DNA of 22,919 nucleotides. It comes from Firmicutes bacterium AM55-24TS. Its GTDB lineage: Bacteria; Bacillota; Clostridia; UBA1381. Below the pieces are notes generated by a model. That model ran no database searches and was not told where the DNA came from. It worked only from the letters and a program-made list of their open reading frames with translations. Shown in pieces: positions 7,308 to 15,779 of the stretch; the first letter of the stretch is position 1; each line of letters starts with the position of its first letter. Position numbers and translations under genes: made by a program. The stretch lies in NCBI GenBank assembly GCA_003460745.1, contig QTVU01000044.1, forward strand, positions 1 to 22,919, in the 5' to 3' direction.

Positions 7308-10300
7308 CTACAAGGCATTTATCAGCCTGCCGTAAGTGGTATCATTTATATCAACTCCATCTTTAGGTGTTCCTAAATCGCAGAAAACAAGTTGAGTACC
7401 TCTTGTTTCTGTTGTATTCTTATAGATGTTATATACATTTTCAGCACAAGCTTCAACTTTTCTGCTCATCGGTGCATCATTATCTATAAGTTTAGGATCA
7501 AGAGCAAGTTTTCTTGCCTCGTTTGTGATTTTAAGCATATTGTCAATCTCAGGTTCTACCTGTCTATCTCGTATAGCTGCCGCACGTTCAACAAATGTCA
7601 TCATTATATCTTGCGTAAATTCGTCCGGTTCTAATGCAACATTGTGCATTGTATGTTCCGGAACGGGAAGTTTTAGCATATCGCCTGTTTGAACATCAGT
7701 AAAATGCGAAAACATTTTCATCAGTTCCGGCAGATTATCAAATTTTGATAATCTGTTTTTCATTCTGTAGCCTGTACCCTCCGGTGCAAGTTCCAAGCCT
7801 GTTGTAATGTTTCCGAACATCGCAACCCAGTTATCAAAGAATCCGAATCCGTTTCGTTCAAGAAGTCCATTATCCAAATATCTTTGCATTACATACATTT
7901 CCGTAATACTGTTTGAAATAGGTGTACCTGTTGCAAACACAACACCCCTACCGTTTTGTATTTCAGATAAGTATTTACATTTCCAAAGCATATCCATTGA
8001 TTTATTTGATGATGTGGTTGATAATCCCGCCACGTTAGATAACTTTGTAGTTATCATACAATTTTTAAACATATGTGCTTCATCCACAAACATATAATCG
8101 ACACCAAGCTGTTCAAAACAGAATATATCATCTTTCACTTCTTGTGCAGTAAGCTCCTCGTATTTTGCTTGCAGATTTTTCTTTTTACTTTCAAGTTGCT
8201 TGACAGAAAATCTTCTTCCGTCGGCACTGCCTAAATCCTCAATAGCAGCAGTTATTTTTTCAATTTCTAACGAAATTTCATTTGCAAGACGTTCGTTTGA
8301 TATAGGTATTTTTTCAAATTGTGAATGACCTATAATAACGGCATCCCAATCGCCCATCGCTATTTTAGAAAAGAAAGCCTGTCGTTTATCTTTTACAAAG
8401 TCTTTTTTTGTTGCAACGAGGATATTTGCTCCCGGATATAACTGCATAAATTCACTGCCCCATTGTTCGGTTAAATGATTTGGAACAACTATCATACTTT
8501 TCTTTGCCAAGCCAAGTCTTTTAAGCTCCATACAGCTTGCGGCTATTTCATATGTTTTTCCCGCACCAACTGTATGAGCAAGTAAAGCATTTGTATCACT
8601 GTATAAAACTCTTGCAACTGCATTAACCTGATGTTCTCTAAGTTGTATTGCCGGTGACATTCCCGGAAAAGCAAGATGTGAACCGTCATACTGTCGCAAT
8701 CGTGTATTATTGTATGTTCTGTTATAATAATCAACATATTTATTACGAATATCAGGATGCTCCATAACCCACTCTGAAAACTTTTCTCTCAAAACAGCTT
8801 GCTTTTCTTGAGCTTTTGCGGTTTCTTCTGAATTTACTGTATACCAGACCCTTTCACCATCATCGTGTCTGTCACGAACAACACAATTTTGAAGATTTAA
8901 GCTATCTTCCATAATTTCATAAGCATTTTTTCTTGATGTTCCGAATTCTGTTGTTACCTTTAAGTTACTGTTATCTGCTTGCTTGTTGTATATAGTCCAT
9001 GTATTTGTGTAATTATTATACCTAATACTGATGCTATTAAAAGAATTATAATTATCATCACGCAAATAATATCTTGTATCAAGAGTGTCATATAGAAATT
9101 GTTGATAATCTTCAACTGAAATCCACGATAATCCTATTTTCCAAGGAATATCTACGGCTGTCAGCGGTTCAGGCTGAACTGCATTTAAAGCGTCGATATT
9201 TTTATCATATATCCCGTTATTATTTAAACGTATTGCTGTTTCAAGCTTTTCAAGCACATTGCCTGAAAGATATTCATCAGCCGTTTCATATCCGGTATAT
9301 ATATCATCTGTATTACTGCGTATTGGATTTTTATATATCAATCCGTCAAGTTCCTGTACGACTTCATCTTGGTTTTGATGTGTAAGCATACTGATGTATT
9401 TTATATCGACTTTTCCCTTTTCAGCTAACGATATTTTTAATCCGTCAACAGCATTATCAGCACTTTCAATAGGAATATATGGGCGAATAGTTTGTTTTAA
9501 AAACATATCAGCTTTTGTTATATTTCCATCCTCGTCTACATTCTCCAAAGACAATAGCAATGGCAAATCTACATCAGCAGCAAATGCCTGTTTATTACCT
9601 CTTGAATGAATATATCCGTATTTATTGGTGTATTCATCATATCTTTTATTCAGCTCATATTGTTCCTTTTTTAGTTCTTCCTCAGTACAACCGAAAGTCT
9701 GAATATCAATAACTTTTCTTGCTATTTTTCGAACTTGATTAAGTCCCTTAATTCTTTCTTCTTTTGTATTGTTTAAATCATCAGGGACTGTTAAACTACC
9801 ATTTTTATAATAATATATTTTATTATCTTGCTCTACATATGTTAGATTTCGTACATTATTCAAATTGACATCATTTGTTTGCAATTCAATGTCATTGCTT
9901 ATATTGTTTTCTGATATGTGTGCGGATAATGTCATTACTGCATTATGCAATTCTTCTTGCATATCTGCACCGTCACGCATTTTACACGCAGTTTCAAATC
10001 CAAATCTTGAACTCTTAAGCTCCATATCCCCAAGTATCATTTCAGGATGCGATATAAAGTATTTATTGATGTTTATGCCCTCTGCATATTCATCAATATC
10101 AACCCATTCAGGGAAGTTATCGGTTCGCATTTCTTCTCTTTTTTGCAAGAATATAATATCGGTTGTAACATCTGTTCCGGCATTTTTAAAGGCATTATCC
10201 GGCAGTCTTACTGCTCCGACAAGGTCAGCTCTTTCAGCTAAATATCTTCTGCACTTGCTATCCGCTTTATCAAGCGTACCTTTGGAAGTTATAAGTGCCA

Positions 10301-13292
10301 ATATACCGCCCGGTCTAACTTTGTCAATATTCTTTGCAAAAAAATAATCGTGTATTAAGAAATTGTATTTATTATATACAACATCATTTACACGATAATT
10401 ACCAAATGGAACATTGCCTATTGCAACATCAAATGTATTGTCTTTGAATTTTGTATTTTCAAAACCATCTATTATTATTTCATTTTTCTGATATAATTGC
10501 TTTGCTATGCGTCCGGTTAAATCATCAATTTCTACGCCATAGAATTTACTGTTACCCATTTCATCAGGAATCAGTCCCATAAAATTACCGATTCCGCAAG
10601 ATGATTCTAAAATGTTGCCCTCTTTAAATCCCATATTTGAAATAGCCGTATACATTTCTTTAATTATAACCGGAGATGTATAATGTGCATTTAACGTTGT
10701 TGAACGTGCTGCTACATATTCTTCATCGGTAAGTAGTGCTTTTAGTTCTTTGTATTTGAAATGCCTTTCATCAAAGCAGTCTGCAAGACCACCCCATCCA
10801 ACATACTGTGATAGTATGTCTTGCTCCTCAGGAGTTGCAAGACGATTTTCTTTTTCAATTCGTTTTAACGTTCTGATTGCCAAAACATTGCCTGCATATT
10901 TTTTACCCGCTGTTTTTGTGTTTTCGTCAATTTGTATTCTGTAATTCAAACGTTCCGTTGTTTCAATATTCTTTGTGACATCTTTTACAATTACATCTCC
11001 GACTTGTAAATCAGGTTTTGTTTCCGGTTCAGGTGTAATCATTTCGGGTTCTGCCGTTTCGACTTCAATATCATTTATTTCAGCAGTATCAACATTTTTC
11101 TCTGCAATTTCTTTTTCTGTTATTAAAGTATAATCTCGACTCGCCTTGAAACTTTCCATACCTCCGATATGAGAAAACATTTGCTCACTATCATTCTCAT
11201 CAAGATTTTCAAAGCTCATATTAAATCCTGTTTGAGATACTCGCCATTGCTTGCCGTTGTATTCAATTACATCTCCGACTTGTAAATCAGGTTTTGTGTC
11301 AGTTTCAAGTGCAATCATTTCGGGTTCAATTATTTCAGGTTCTGCCATTTCAACTTCAGTATCATTTATTTCAGCAGTATCGACTTTTTCTTCTGTAACC
11401 TCTTCCGATTTTTCATCATTAAAGAAATCATTGAAAACAGATAACTCTTTTTCTGTCGGTTCGCTCTTAAATACGAAACCTGAAATTGATTTACCGTCCA
11501 AAGTTTTGGGAAACCTTGAATAATAACCTCCGACTTTATTTACGTCAATAGCAAGTTTTTTAAATTCGTCACTATCAATCCTCTCATTAAGTGATACAAC
11601 CCATATATCAGCATTTGTTTTAGTATGTCTTGCTGCGACAATCTCAAACTTGTCAGTCACTTCTTGTGCTTCCGGAGCTTGTTCGTTAATATTTATTTCA
11701 TATCCCTGCTCTGCAAGTATTTCCGTATATCTGTCTAAAACGTGTTGAGGAAATCCCGCCATCTGTATTTCTTCACCATCAACAACTTTGGAAATTAATT
11801 TTATATCCAATATTTCCGATGCTTGAGCTGCTTCATCACCATATACTTCATAAAAATCTCCCACTTTATATAAATTGATTTGACTTTCAGCATCAGCATT
11901 TTGTTTTTCTTCTACATCAAGATATTCATCATTTTGAATTAAATTATCAATTCTTTTTGAAACATCAGTCCATGTAAGTCTAATAACAGAAGAAGGGCGA
12001 TAAATATCGCCCTTACTGTATGTTATACCTTTTCCGCTATGTGTTTCATTTAAGCCGTTTGCATATCTACCACCAACTCCGTATTCATTAGCTAAGAATT
12101 TAGCACGCTCTTGTGTATTATAGTTTTCTTCAAAAAAGGAATAAATACGTTTTTTGCCATTTTCAAAGCCACTACCCTTTTTGAGAAGTTCATTGATTTC
12201 CTCATCTGTAAAACCCGTTGTATCATTTTCGTCTTTCTCATCTTTGAACAAGTCCATTTGTTCATAATCTGATTTTATCTCGGAATTAATACTATTTCTC
12301 TCATAATCTGCTGATCTATCAAATCCGACTGTAACGTTATCACTTTTGATCTCTCCAACCAATCCATCGCTTTGATTTCCGGATCGTTCAACATCTCGTC
12401 CACCATATTGTCTTTCGTTTGGCTCGCTTCCACTTGAACTTCGACTAATATCGGAAACAGATCGCCCTCCTGTAACAGCTGTTGATACCTCTCCGGCTGT
12501 TCCTCTTGCATCCACTCCATCAGTCTGCGTCCGTAACTCCCTACCGATAGTCTGCGGTTTATTTGTTTTTCTGTCAAAAATGCTTTTGTCGGCAATTCCT
12601 GTTTCACTTTCCGCTGTGTTCTCTTGGCTACCTGCATTAATAGTTCCTTGTTCATTTTCACTCCTCCAAATCTTATATTGTTTATTTTCCCGCTCTATTT
12701 TATGTAATATTTTCGCTGAAATATTATGTGTTTCAGTTAATATATATTTTCTTTCATCTGTCATAAGTGCATTAAACATATCAGATAAATTATTGTCTGT
12801 ATATGTAACTCCGGCTCTTTCGGATACCATACACCGTACACTTTGAAACAGTATATCTGAATTGTTTTTATCGTGTGCAAGATAAGCTATCATAGAAGCA
12901 AGATATTCGTCAAAATTTTTATTATCTATATCGTATTTTTGATTTATGAAATTTATAAATTTGTGCGTTTCCGAAATAGACCATCTGCCGTACTTCTTAC
13001 CGCACGTATAATATGTTTGTGAAATGTCAAATATATATCTTATTCTGCCATCTTTATATATCATAATTCCTTTTTGACCTTTGTGAACTCTACGGCTGTA
13101 ATCGTTCCATTCCGTCAATTCAGCAGCTGATGTTACTTTAGGATTTTGCATATATATTGCAATACTGTTGTTTACATCATATGTATATGTATTTCCGGCA
13201 AACTTCAACCATTTATTCCATTCACCGCCGTTCGATAATATTTTTTCAGTACCATTTTTGACTAATACCTTGTAATCTTCTATTATAGACAT
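7308..13292 (-). CDS. Giant ArdC-like / N6-adenine methyltransferase / SNF2-type helicase of a mobile element (3' end frameshifted)
   Basis: About 1,994 residues before a premature TAG. Domains in order: an ArdC-like N-terminus (about 1-110, with text such as NTYTYDVNNSIAIYMQNP); a disordered S/G/R-rich linker (about 215-345); a MutS domain I-like segment (about 475-540, VGDFYEVYGDEA); an acidic, internally duplicated linker; an N6-adenine methyltransferase (about 860-1040, SSCGIGNFMG and GNVPFG); and a helicase with Walker A AHTVGAGKT (about 1575), DEAH box VDEAHMFKN (about 1740) and ATGTPISNS (about 1790). Motifs V and VI lie beyond the frameshift. Such proteins are hallmarks of clostridial conjugative elements and are thought to protect and remodel element DNA. 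The frame is open from a GTG at 13304, but the ATG at 13292 fits the CGGAGG site better. Confidence 0.9.
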   Translation of the reverse strand: MSIIEDYKVLVKNGTEKILSNGGEWNKWLKFAGNTYTYDVNNSIAIYMQNPKVTSAAELTEWNDYSRRVHKGQKGIMIYKDGRIRYIFDISQTYYTCGKKYGRWSISETHKFINFINQKYDIDNKNFDEYLASMIAYLAHDKNNSDILFQSVRCMVSERAGVTYTDNNLSDMFNALMTDERKYILTETHNISAKILHKIERENKQYKIWRSENEQGTINAGSQENTAESETGIADKSIFDRKTNKPQTIGRELRTQTDGVDARGTAGEVSTAVTGGRSVSDISRSSSGSEPNERQYGGRDVERSGNQSDGLVGEIKSDNVTVGFDRSADYERNSINSEIKSDYEQMDLFKDEKDENDTTGFTDEEINELLKKGSGFENGKKRIYSFFEENYNTQERAKFLANEYGVGGRYANGLNETHSGKGITYSKGDIYRPSSVIRLTWTDVSKRIDNLIQNDEYLDVEEKQNADAESQINLYKVGDFYEVYGDEAAQASEILDIKLISKVVDGEEIQMAGFPQHVLDRYTEILAEQGYEININEQAPEAQEVTDKFEIVAARHTKTNADIWVVSLNERIDSDEFKKLAIDVNKVGGYYSRFPKTLDGKSISGFVFKSEPTEKELSVFNDFFNDEKSEEVTEEKVDTAEINDTEVEMAEPEIIEPEMIALETDTKPDLQVGDVIEYNGKQWRVSQTGFNMSFENLDENDSEQMFSHIGGMESFKASRDYTLITEKEIAEKNVDTAEINDIEVETAEPEMITPEPETKPDLQVGDVIVKDVTKNIETTERLNYRIQIDENTKTAGKKYAGNVLAIRTLKRIEKENRLATPEEQDILSQYVGWGGLADCFDERHFKYKELKALLTDEEYVAARSTTLNAHYTSPVIIKEMYTAISNMGFKEGNILESSCGIGNFMGLIPDEMGNSKFYGVEIDDLTGRIAKQLYQKNEIIIDGFENTKFKDNTFDVAIGNVPFGNYRVNDVVYNKYNFLIHDYFFAKNIDKVRPGGILALITSKGTLDKADSKCRRYLAERADLVGAVRLPDNAFKNAGTDVTTDIIFLQKREEMRTDNFPEWVDIDEYAEGININKYFISHPEMILGDMELKSSRFGFETACKMRDGADMQEELHNAVMTLSAHISENNISNDIELQTNDVNLNNVRNLTYVEQDNKIYYYKNGSLTVPDDLNNTKEERIKGLNQVRKIARKVIDIQTFGCTEEELKKEQYELNKRYDEYTNKYGYIHSRGNKQAFAADVDLPLLLSLENVDEDGNITKADMFLKQTIRPYIPIESADNAVDGLKISLAEKGKVDIKYISMLTHQNQDEVVQELDGLIYKNPIRSNTDDIYTGYETADEYLSGNVLEKLETAIRLNNNGIYDKNIDALNAVQPEPLTAVDIPWKIGLSWISVEDYQQFLYDTLDTRYYLRDDNYNSFNSISIRYNNYTNTWTIYNKQADNSNLKVTTEFGTSRKNAYEIMEDSLNLQNCVVRDRHDDGERVWYTVNSEETAKAQEKQAVLREKFSEWVMEHPDIRNKYVDYYNRTYNNTRLRQYDGSHLAFPGMSPAIQLREHQVNAVARVLYSDTNALLAHTVGAGKTYEIAASCMELKRLGLAKKSMIVVPNHLTEQWGSEFMQLYPGANILVATKKDFVKDKRQAFFSKIAMGDWDAVIIGHSQFEKIPISNERLANEISLEIEKITAAIEDLGSADGRRFSVKQLESKKKNLQAKYEELTAQEVKDDIFCFEQLGVDYMFVDEAHMFKNCMITTKLSNVAGLSTTSSNKSMDMLWKCKYLSEIQNGRGVVFATGTPISNSITEMYVMQRYLDNGLLERNGFGFFDNWVAMFGNITTGLELAPEGTGYRMKNRLSKFDNLPELMKMFSHFTDVQTGDMLKLPVPEHTMHNVALEPDEFTQDIMMTFVERAAAIRDRQVEPEIDNMLKITNEARKLALDPKLIDNDAPMSRKVEACAENVYNIYKNTTETRGTQLVFCDLGTPKDGVDINDTTYGRLINAL
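10983..11390 (-). repeat. Internal direct duplication in the helicase linker
   Basis: Two near-identical stretches of roughly 105-120 bases begin near 10983 and 11264. On the protein level both read AEIND.EVE.AEPE.I..PE......KPDLQVGDVI. The second copy is followed by a small folded-looking segment (YNGKQWRVSQTGFNMSFENLDEND) and the first is not. The acidic repeats look like flexible spacers between the MutS-like and methyltransferase parts. Confidence 0.75.
12275..12655 (-). CDS. TnpV-like protein overprinted inside the helicase gene (+1 frame)
   Basis: A 126-residue frame lies wholly within the helicase gene, in the +1 frame. From the ATG at 12655, seven bases after GGAGG, it reads SYGRRLMEWMQEEQPERY, QQLLQEGDLFPILVEV and later DPEIKAMDWLERS...QIMREIVL. 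This matches my memory of the TnpV family (small helical proteins first named in Tn4451 and likened to excisionases). In the helicase frame the same DNA encodes only a disordered S/G/R-rich linker. The stretch is visibly richer in G and C than the AT-rich flanks, as expected if two frames constrain it. Being fully embedded, it could still be a chance frame, and expression is not shown. Confidence 0.6.
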   Translation of the reverse strand: MNKELLMQVAKRTQRKVKQELPTKAFLTEKQINRRLSVGSYGRRLMEWMQEEQPERYQQLLQEGDLFPILVEVQVEASQTKDNMVDEMLNDPEIKAMDWLERSKVITLQSDLIDQQIMREIVLIPR

Positions 13293-13316
13293 TATATTCT
13301 GCACCTCCGAACAATC

Positions 13317-13703
13317 TTAAAAAAGTCTAAGTTCAACTTCATCACCTATTGATTCTTCAATAGCATCAATCTGCTTGTACAATTCATATTCTACATATTG
13401 GAACAATCCTACTTTTGCATATTGTACCGATGTATCATCAACTTCATCACTGTAATCAACTTCTTCATAAACGAAATTTTCATTAAGTAATGTCATAACA
13501 ATTTCTTCGCTGTTTTCTGCCATTGGGAAAAATTCTTCCTGAATCCGTCTTGCTTCAACACGAGCAACGTGTCCATAGAATAGCATATCCATTAATTTTT
13601 CATCTTTATACCCAGCACGTTCTAAATCTCTTAATTTAATATATTTTTCAGCCAAATCCTCAGTTAATTTATTCAGTTCTCTTTCAAATTCCGTTGCGTT
13701 CAT
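13317..13703 (-). CDS. Small acidic hypothetical protein
   Basis: A 128-residue, acidic, mostly helical protein ending GDEVELRLF. It starts inside the end of the RuvC/TnpB-like gene (about 20 bases of overlap) and stops just before the helicase start, so it belongs to the same operon. There is no membrane segment and no metal motif, and I do not recognise the family. The ELRLF end loosely resembles sliding-clamp binding peptides, which is only a hint. Confidence 0.65.
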   Translation of the reverse strand: MNATEFERELNKLTEDLAEKYIKLRDLERAGYKDEKLMDMLFYGHVARVEARRIQEEFFPMAENSEEIVMTLLNENFVYEEVDYSDEVDDTSVQYAKVGLFQYVEYELYKQIDAIEESIGDEVELRLF

Positions 13704-14376
13704 TTTTTACATCTCCTTTATCTCTGTCTATTTTAATATCGATTACTTTAGGATCTTTCAAATACCCCTCAACACCATTATCAAATAATTGCGGATATAC
13801 TTTTCGCATAATTTGATAGCTGTCATTCACATCTGCATTAACACATTCTCCGTTATTACATTTCCAAAGGTGCTTATATATTCTTCGTTCCTTGTTGTAA
13901 AATTCCTTTGTTGGCGGTTCACCATCAAAAAATGATGTTCCAGAAGTATATCGTTCATTGACAAGAACAAATTTTATATTGTGATATACACATTTTGTTT
14001 CCAATAATGAATAGAAATATCCGTAAGGAATTGTAACATAATCTTTTCGTACAAGCATTTTATATTGTCCGATAAGCAGTGTATCAATTTTGTTATCTAT
14101 ACAGTAATTGATAATCCACTCGCTTACCGACCAAAAATATTCAAATATATGCTCAATAGTCTTTTTTGCAAGTTTATTGATATTTTCGCTTAATTTTTCT
14201 CTTTGTTTAATATCGTATGCCTGTTTAAGCTGCTGCCTTAACGGTTGTGTTATTTTGTTGTACCATTGATTTTCGGCTTTAAGAACCTTACCTCTGATTA
14301 GGTTAGGTTCTTTGCCGATATTATTGGTTATGGCTGCAAAGTTATTCATTCCAATATCAATGCTTATTATTCGCAT
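13684..14376 (-). CDS. RuvC half of a TnpB nuclease (N-terminal guide/target-binding half absent)
   Basis: TnpB is the RNA-guided nuclease of IS200/IS605 transposons. This 230-residue protein starts directly at RuvC motif I (SIDIGMNN, D7) and continues through TnpB-typical text: GKVLKAENQWYNK, the long helical pair, LLIGQYK at the usual RuvC-II place, VNERYTSGTSFFDGE and VNADVNDSYQIMRKV (motif III, D182). The usual RuvC-II glutamate is not in LLIGQYK; E141 in NERYTSGTS sits where some TnpB/Fanzor proteins carry a relocated catalytic glutamate, so all three acids can be accounted for. The TnpB wedge and recognition domains (some 180 residues) are missing and only two cysteines remain of the zinc finger. 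Its ATG overlaps the AbrB gene end by 10 bases and its 3' end overlaps the next gene, with no transposon ends, which suggests domestication. Confidence 0.82.
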   Translation of the reverse strand: MRIISIDIGMNNFAAITNNIGKEPNLIRGKVLKAENQWYNKITQPLRQQLKQAYDIKQREKLSENINKLAKKTIEHIFEYFWSVSEWIINYCIDNKIDTLLIGQYKMLVRKDYVTIPYGYFYSLLETKCVYHNIKFVLVNERYTSGTSFFDGEPPTKEFYNKERRIYKHLWKCNNGECVNADVNDSYQIMRKVYPQLFDNGVEGYLKDPKVIDIKIDRDKGDVKNERNGI

Positions 14377-14615
14377 TTACTTACAATCTCCTCTATGCAA
14401 TGCTTACAAACATTTTTACCGTTGAACTGAATTATATCTTTTGCCTCACCGCAGAATATACATGACGGTTCATACTTCTTTAGAATTATACAATTATCTT
14501 CTGTATATATTTCCAATGAGTCTTTAACTTCAATGTCCATATTTCTTCTTAACTCCACCGGAATTACGATACGTCCAAGTTCATCGACCTTTCTTACTAC
14601 ACCTATTGCTTTCAT
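14367..14615 (-). CDS. AbrB/SpoVT-type transcription regulator with zinc ribbon
   Basis: An 82-residue protein. Residues 1-48 are a swapped-hairpin AbrB DNA-binding domain (GVVRKVDELGRIVIPVELRR), which acts as a dimer or tetramer on AT-rich promoters. Residues 52-75 hold CIFC and CKHC, a small zinc ribbon often seen in clostridial AbrB proteins. A strong AGGAGG site lies before the ATG. It may control the maintenance/transfer operon it sits in (inference). The stop codon is inside the start of the RuvC/TnpB-like gene, so the two are translationally coupled. Confidence 0.88.
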   Translation of the reverse strand: MKAIGVVRKVDELGRIVIPVELRRNMDIEVKDSLEIYTEDNCIILKKYEPSCIFCGEAKDIIQFNGKNVCKHCIEEIVSKCE

Positions 14616-14681
14616 AATTATTTACCTCCTGATTAAATTATAAATTTTCTTTAGTCCAATAAACTTCCCTTTGGGAGTTTA

Positions 14682-15764
14682 TTATATATTTTCTTCAAGC
14701 AAATTTTCTACTTGCTCTTTGATTTCTTCAACTGATAAACCGTTGAATTTATCTTTTATTTTCTGCCATACATCTATTGATGTTTCAATTTCTTCTTCAA
14801 TTACATTTTGCGGTACGTCTGCCGCATAGTATTTTGAAAGGAACTTTGGCTTTAACGTAACAGCTTTAACAGACGGTTTACTGCTTGTTTTAGGCTTTTT
14901 ATATCGTCCCTCGAACACATCAACCGCAGTAACCTTATTTAGCTTGCCCGACTTCGATAGCTCCCTTAATTGTTTTGATTTATTTATGTCTAACTTGTAA
15001 TTAAATTCACAAATCACTTCATCTATTATTTCTTGTTCCTGTTGCGTTAAATATGATAATTCCACTCCGGCATATACTCCAAATTCTTCTTCATCAATAC
15101 GCTCTTTAAGTTCATAAATAAGAGTATCTATTCTTAATAATCTTGCTATTGTATTTTTAGATATACCGTATTTTTCACCTACTGTATCCATTGTAGTCAA
15201 CTTCTTCCCTAATAGGGAAGAAGTTTCGGAAACCGCATTATTACTAAGGATTTCAAGGTTTTTCTCAATACTTTTTATCAAGTCTGAACGTTTACCCTGT
15301 CGTTTGTTTACTGCCACATCAAGTGCGTATATATGAGCCTGTTCAGATATTTTCATTTCTGTTATGCCACGTTGTTTTGTGTTACTGTCAAGTACAATCA
15401 TCAGAGCATCATCGTCTGTTAAATTGCTCAATACAACACAAGGAACAGTTTTAAAGCCAACTGCTTTGGCACACTCACAACGGTTATGTCCCGAAAGAAT
15501 TTGATAATTACCATTATCCAATTTTCGCACAAGCACCGGAGTTAGAACTCCATGTTCCTTTATACTTTCTTTTAAATCTTCAAATCTTTCGCCCGTATAT
15601 AACTCAAACGGATGTTCCGGGAAATGCTCAAGCATACTTATTGATAAATCAACATATCCTTTTTCTCTGTCAATATGCTCGCCTGAAGTTGTGGTTTGTG
15701 TTTCAGGTGCAGTTGATTGAAACATATTCATCATCTTTGAATAATCTCTTTTTACTTCTGCCAT
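14682..15764 (-). CDS. parB: ParB-type partition protein
   Basis: A 360-residue protein. The ParB N-terminal domain spans about residues 35-130 (FEDLKESIKEHGVLTPVLVRKL, then SGHNRCEC, the family's GHRR-type box), followed by a helix-turn-helix region (about 190-260, VGEKYGISKNTIARLLRIDTL) and a basic, then acidic tail. It should bind centromere-like sites and work with the ParA encoded upstream to segregate the circular element. A GAAGGAG site precedes the ATG, 15 bases after the winged-helix gene. I saw no obvious parS site by eye. Confidence 0.9.
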   Translation of the reverse strand: MAEVKRDYSKMMNMFQSTAPETQTTTSGEHIDREKGYVDLSISMLEHFPEHPFELYTGERFEDLKESIKEHGVLTPVLVRKLDNGNYQILSGHNRCECAKAVGFKTVPCVVLSNLTDDDALMIVLDSNTKQRGITEMKISEQAHIYALDVAVNKRQGKRSDLIKSIEKNLEILSNNAVSETSSLLGKKLTTMDTVGEKYGISKNTIARLLRIDTLIYELKERIDEEEFGVYAGVELSYLTQQEQEIIDEVICEFNYKLDINKSKQLRELSKSGKLNKVTAVDVFEGRYKKPKTSSKPSVKAVTLKPKFLSKYYAADVPQNVIEEEIETSIDVWQKIKDKFNGLSVEEIKEQVENLLEENI

Positions 15765-15779
15765 TTTAATTTTCTCCTT

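Noticed and set aside
7300..7330. Programmed -1 ribosomal frameshift in the helicase gene
   Set aside because: No X XXY YYZ slippery heptamer lies in frame before the stop; a single-base loss explains the break more simply.
8543..8737. 64-residue minus-strand frame inside the helicase gene
   Set aside because: It overlaps a conserved helicase segment including Walker A, and has no ribosome site or family similarity, unlike the TnpV-like overprinted frame.
9865..10347. 160-residue plus-strand open frame
   Set aside because: It is antisense to the methyltransferase part of the helicase gene, has no convincing ribosome site and shows no family-like text; it arises from the coding frame opposite.
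13684..14376. Poxvirus A22-/Cce1-type Holliday junction resolvase identity
   Set aside because: The start SIDIGMNN is similar, but GKVLKAENQWYNK, YTSGTSFFDGE and VNADVNDSYQIMRK are TnpB-type segments not found in those resolvases.
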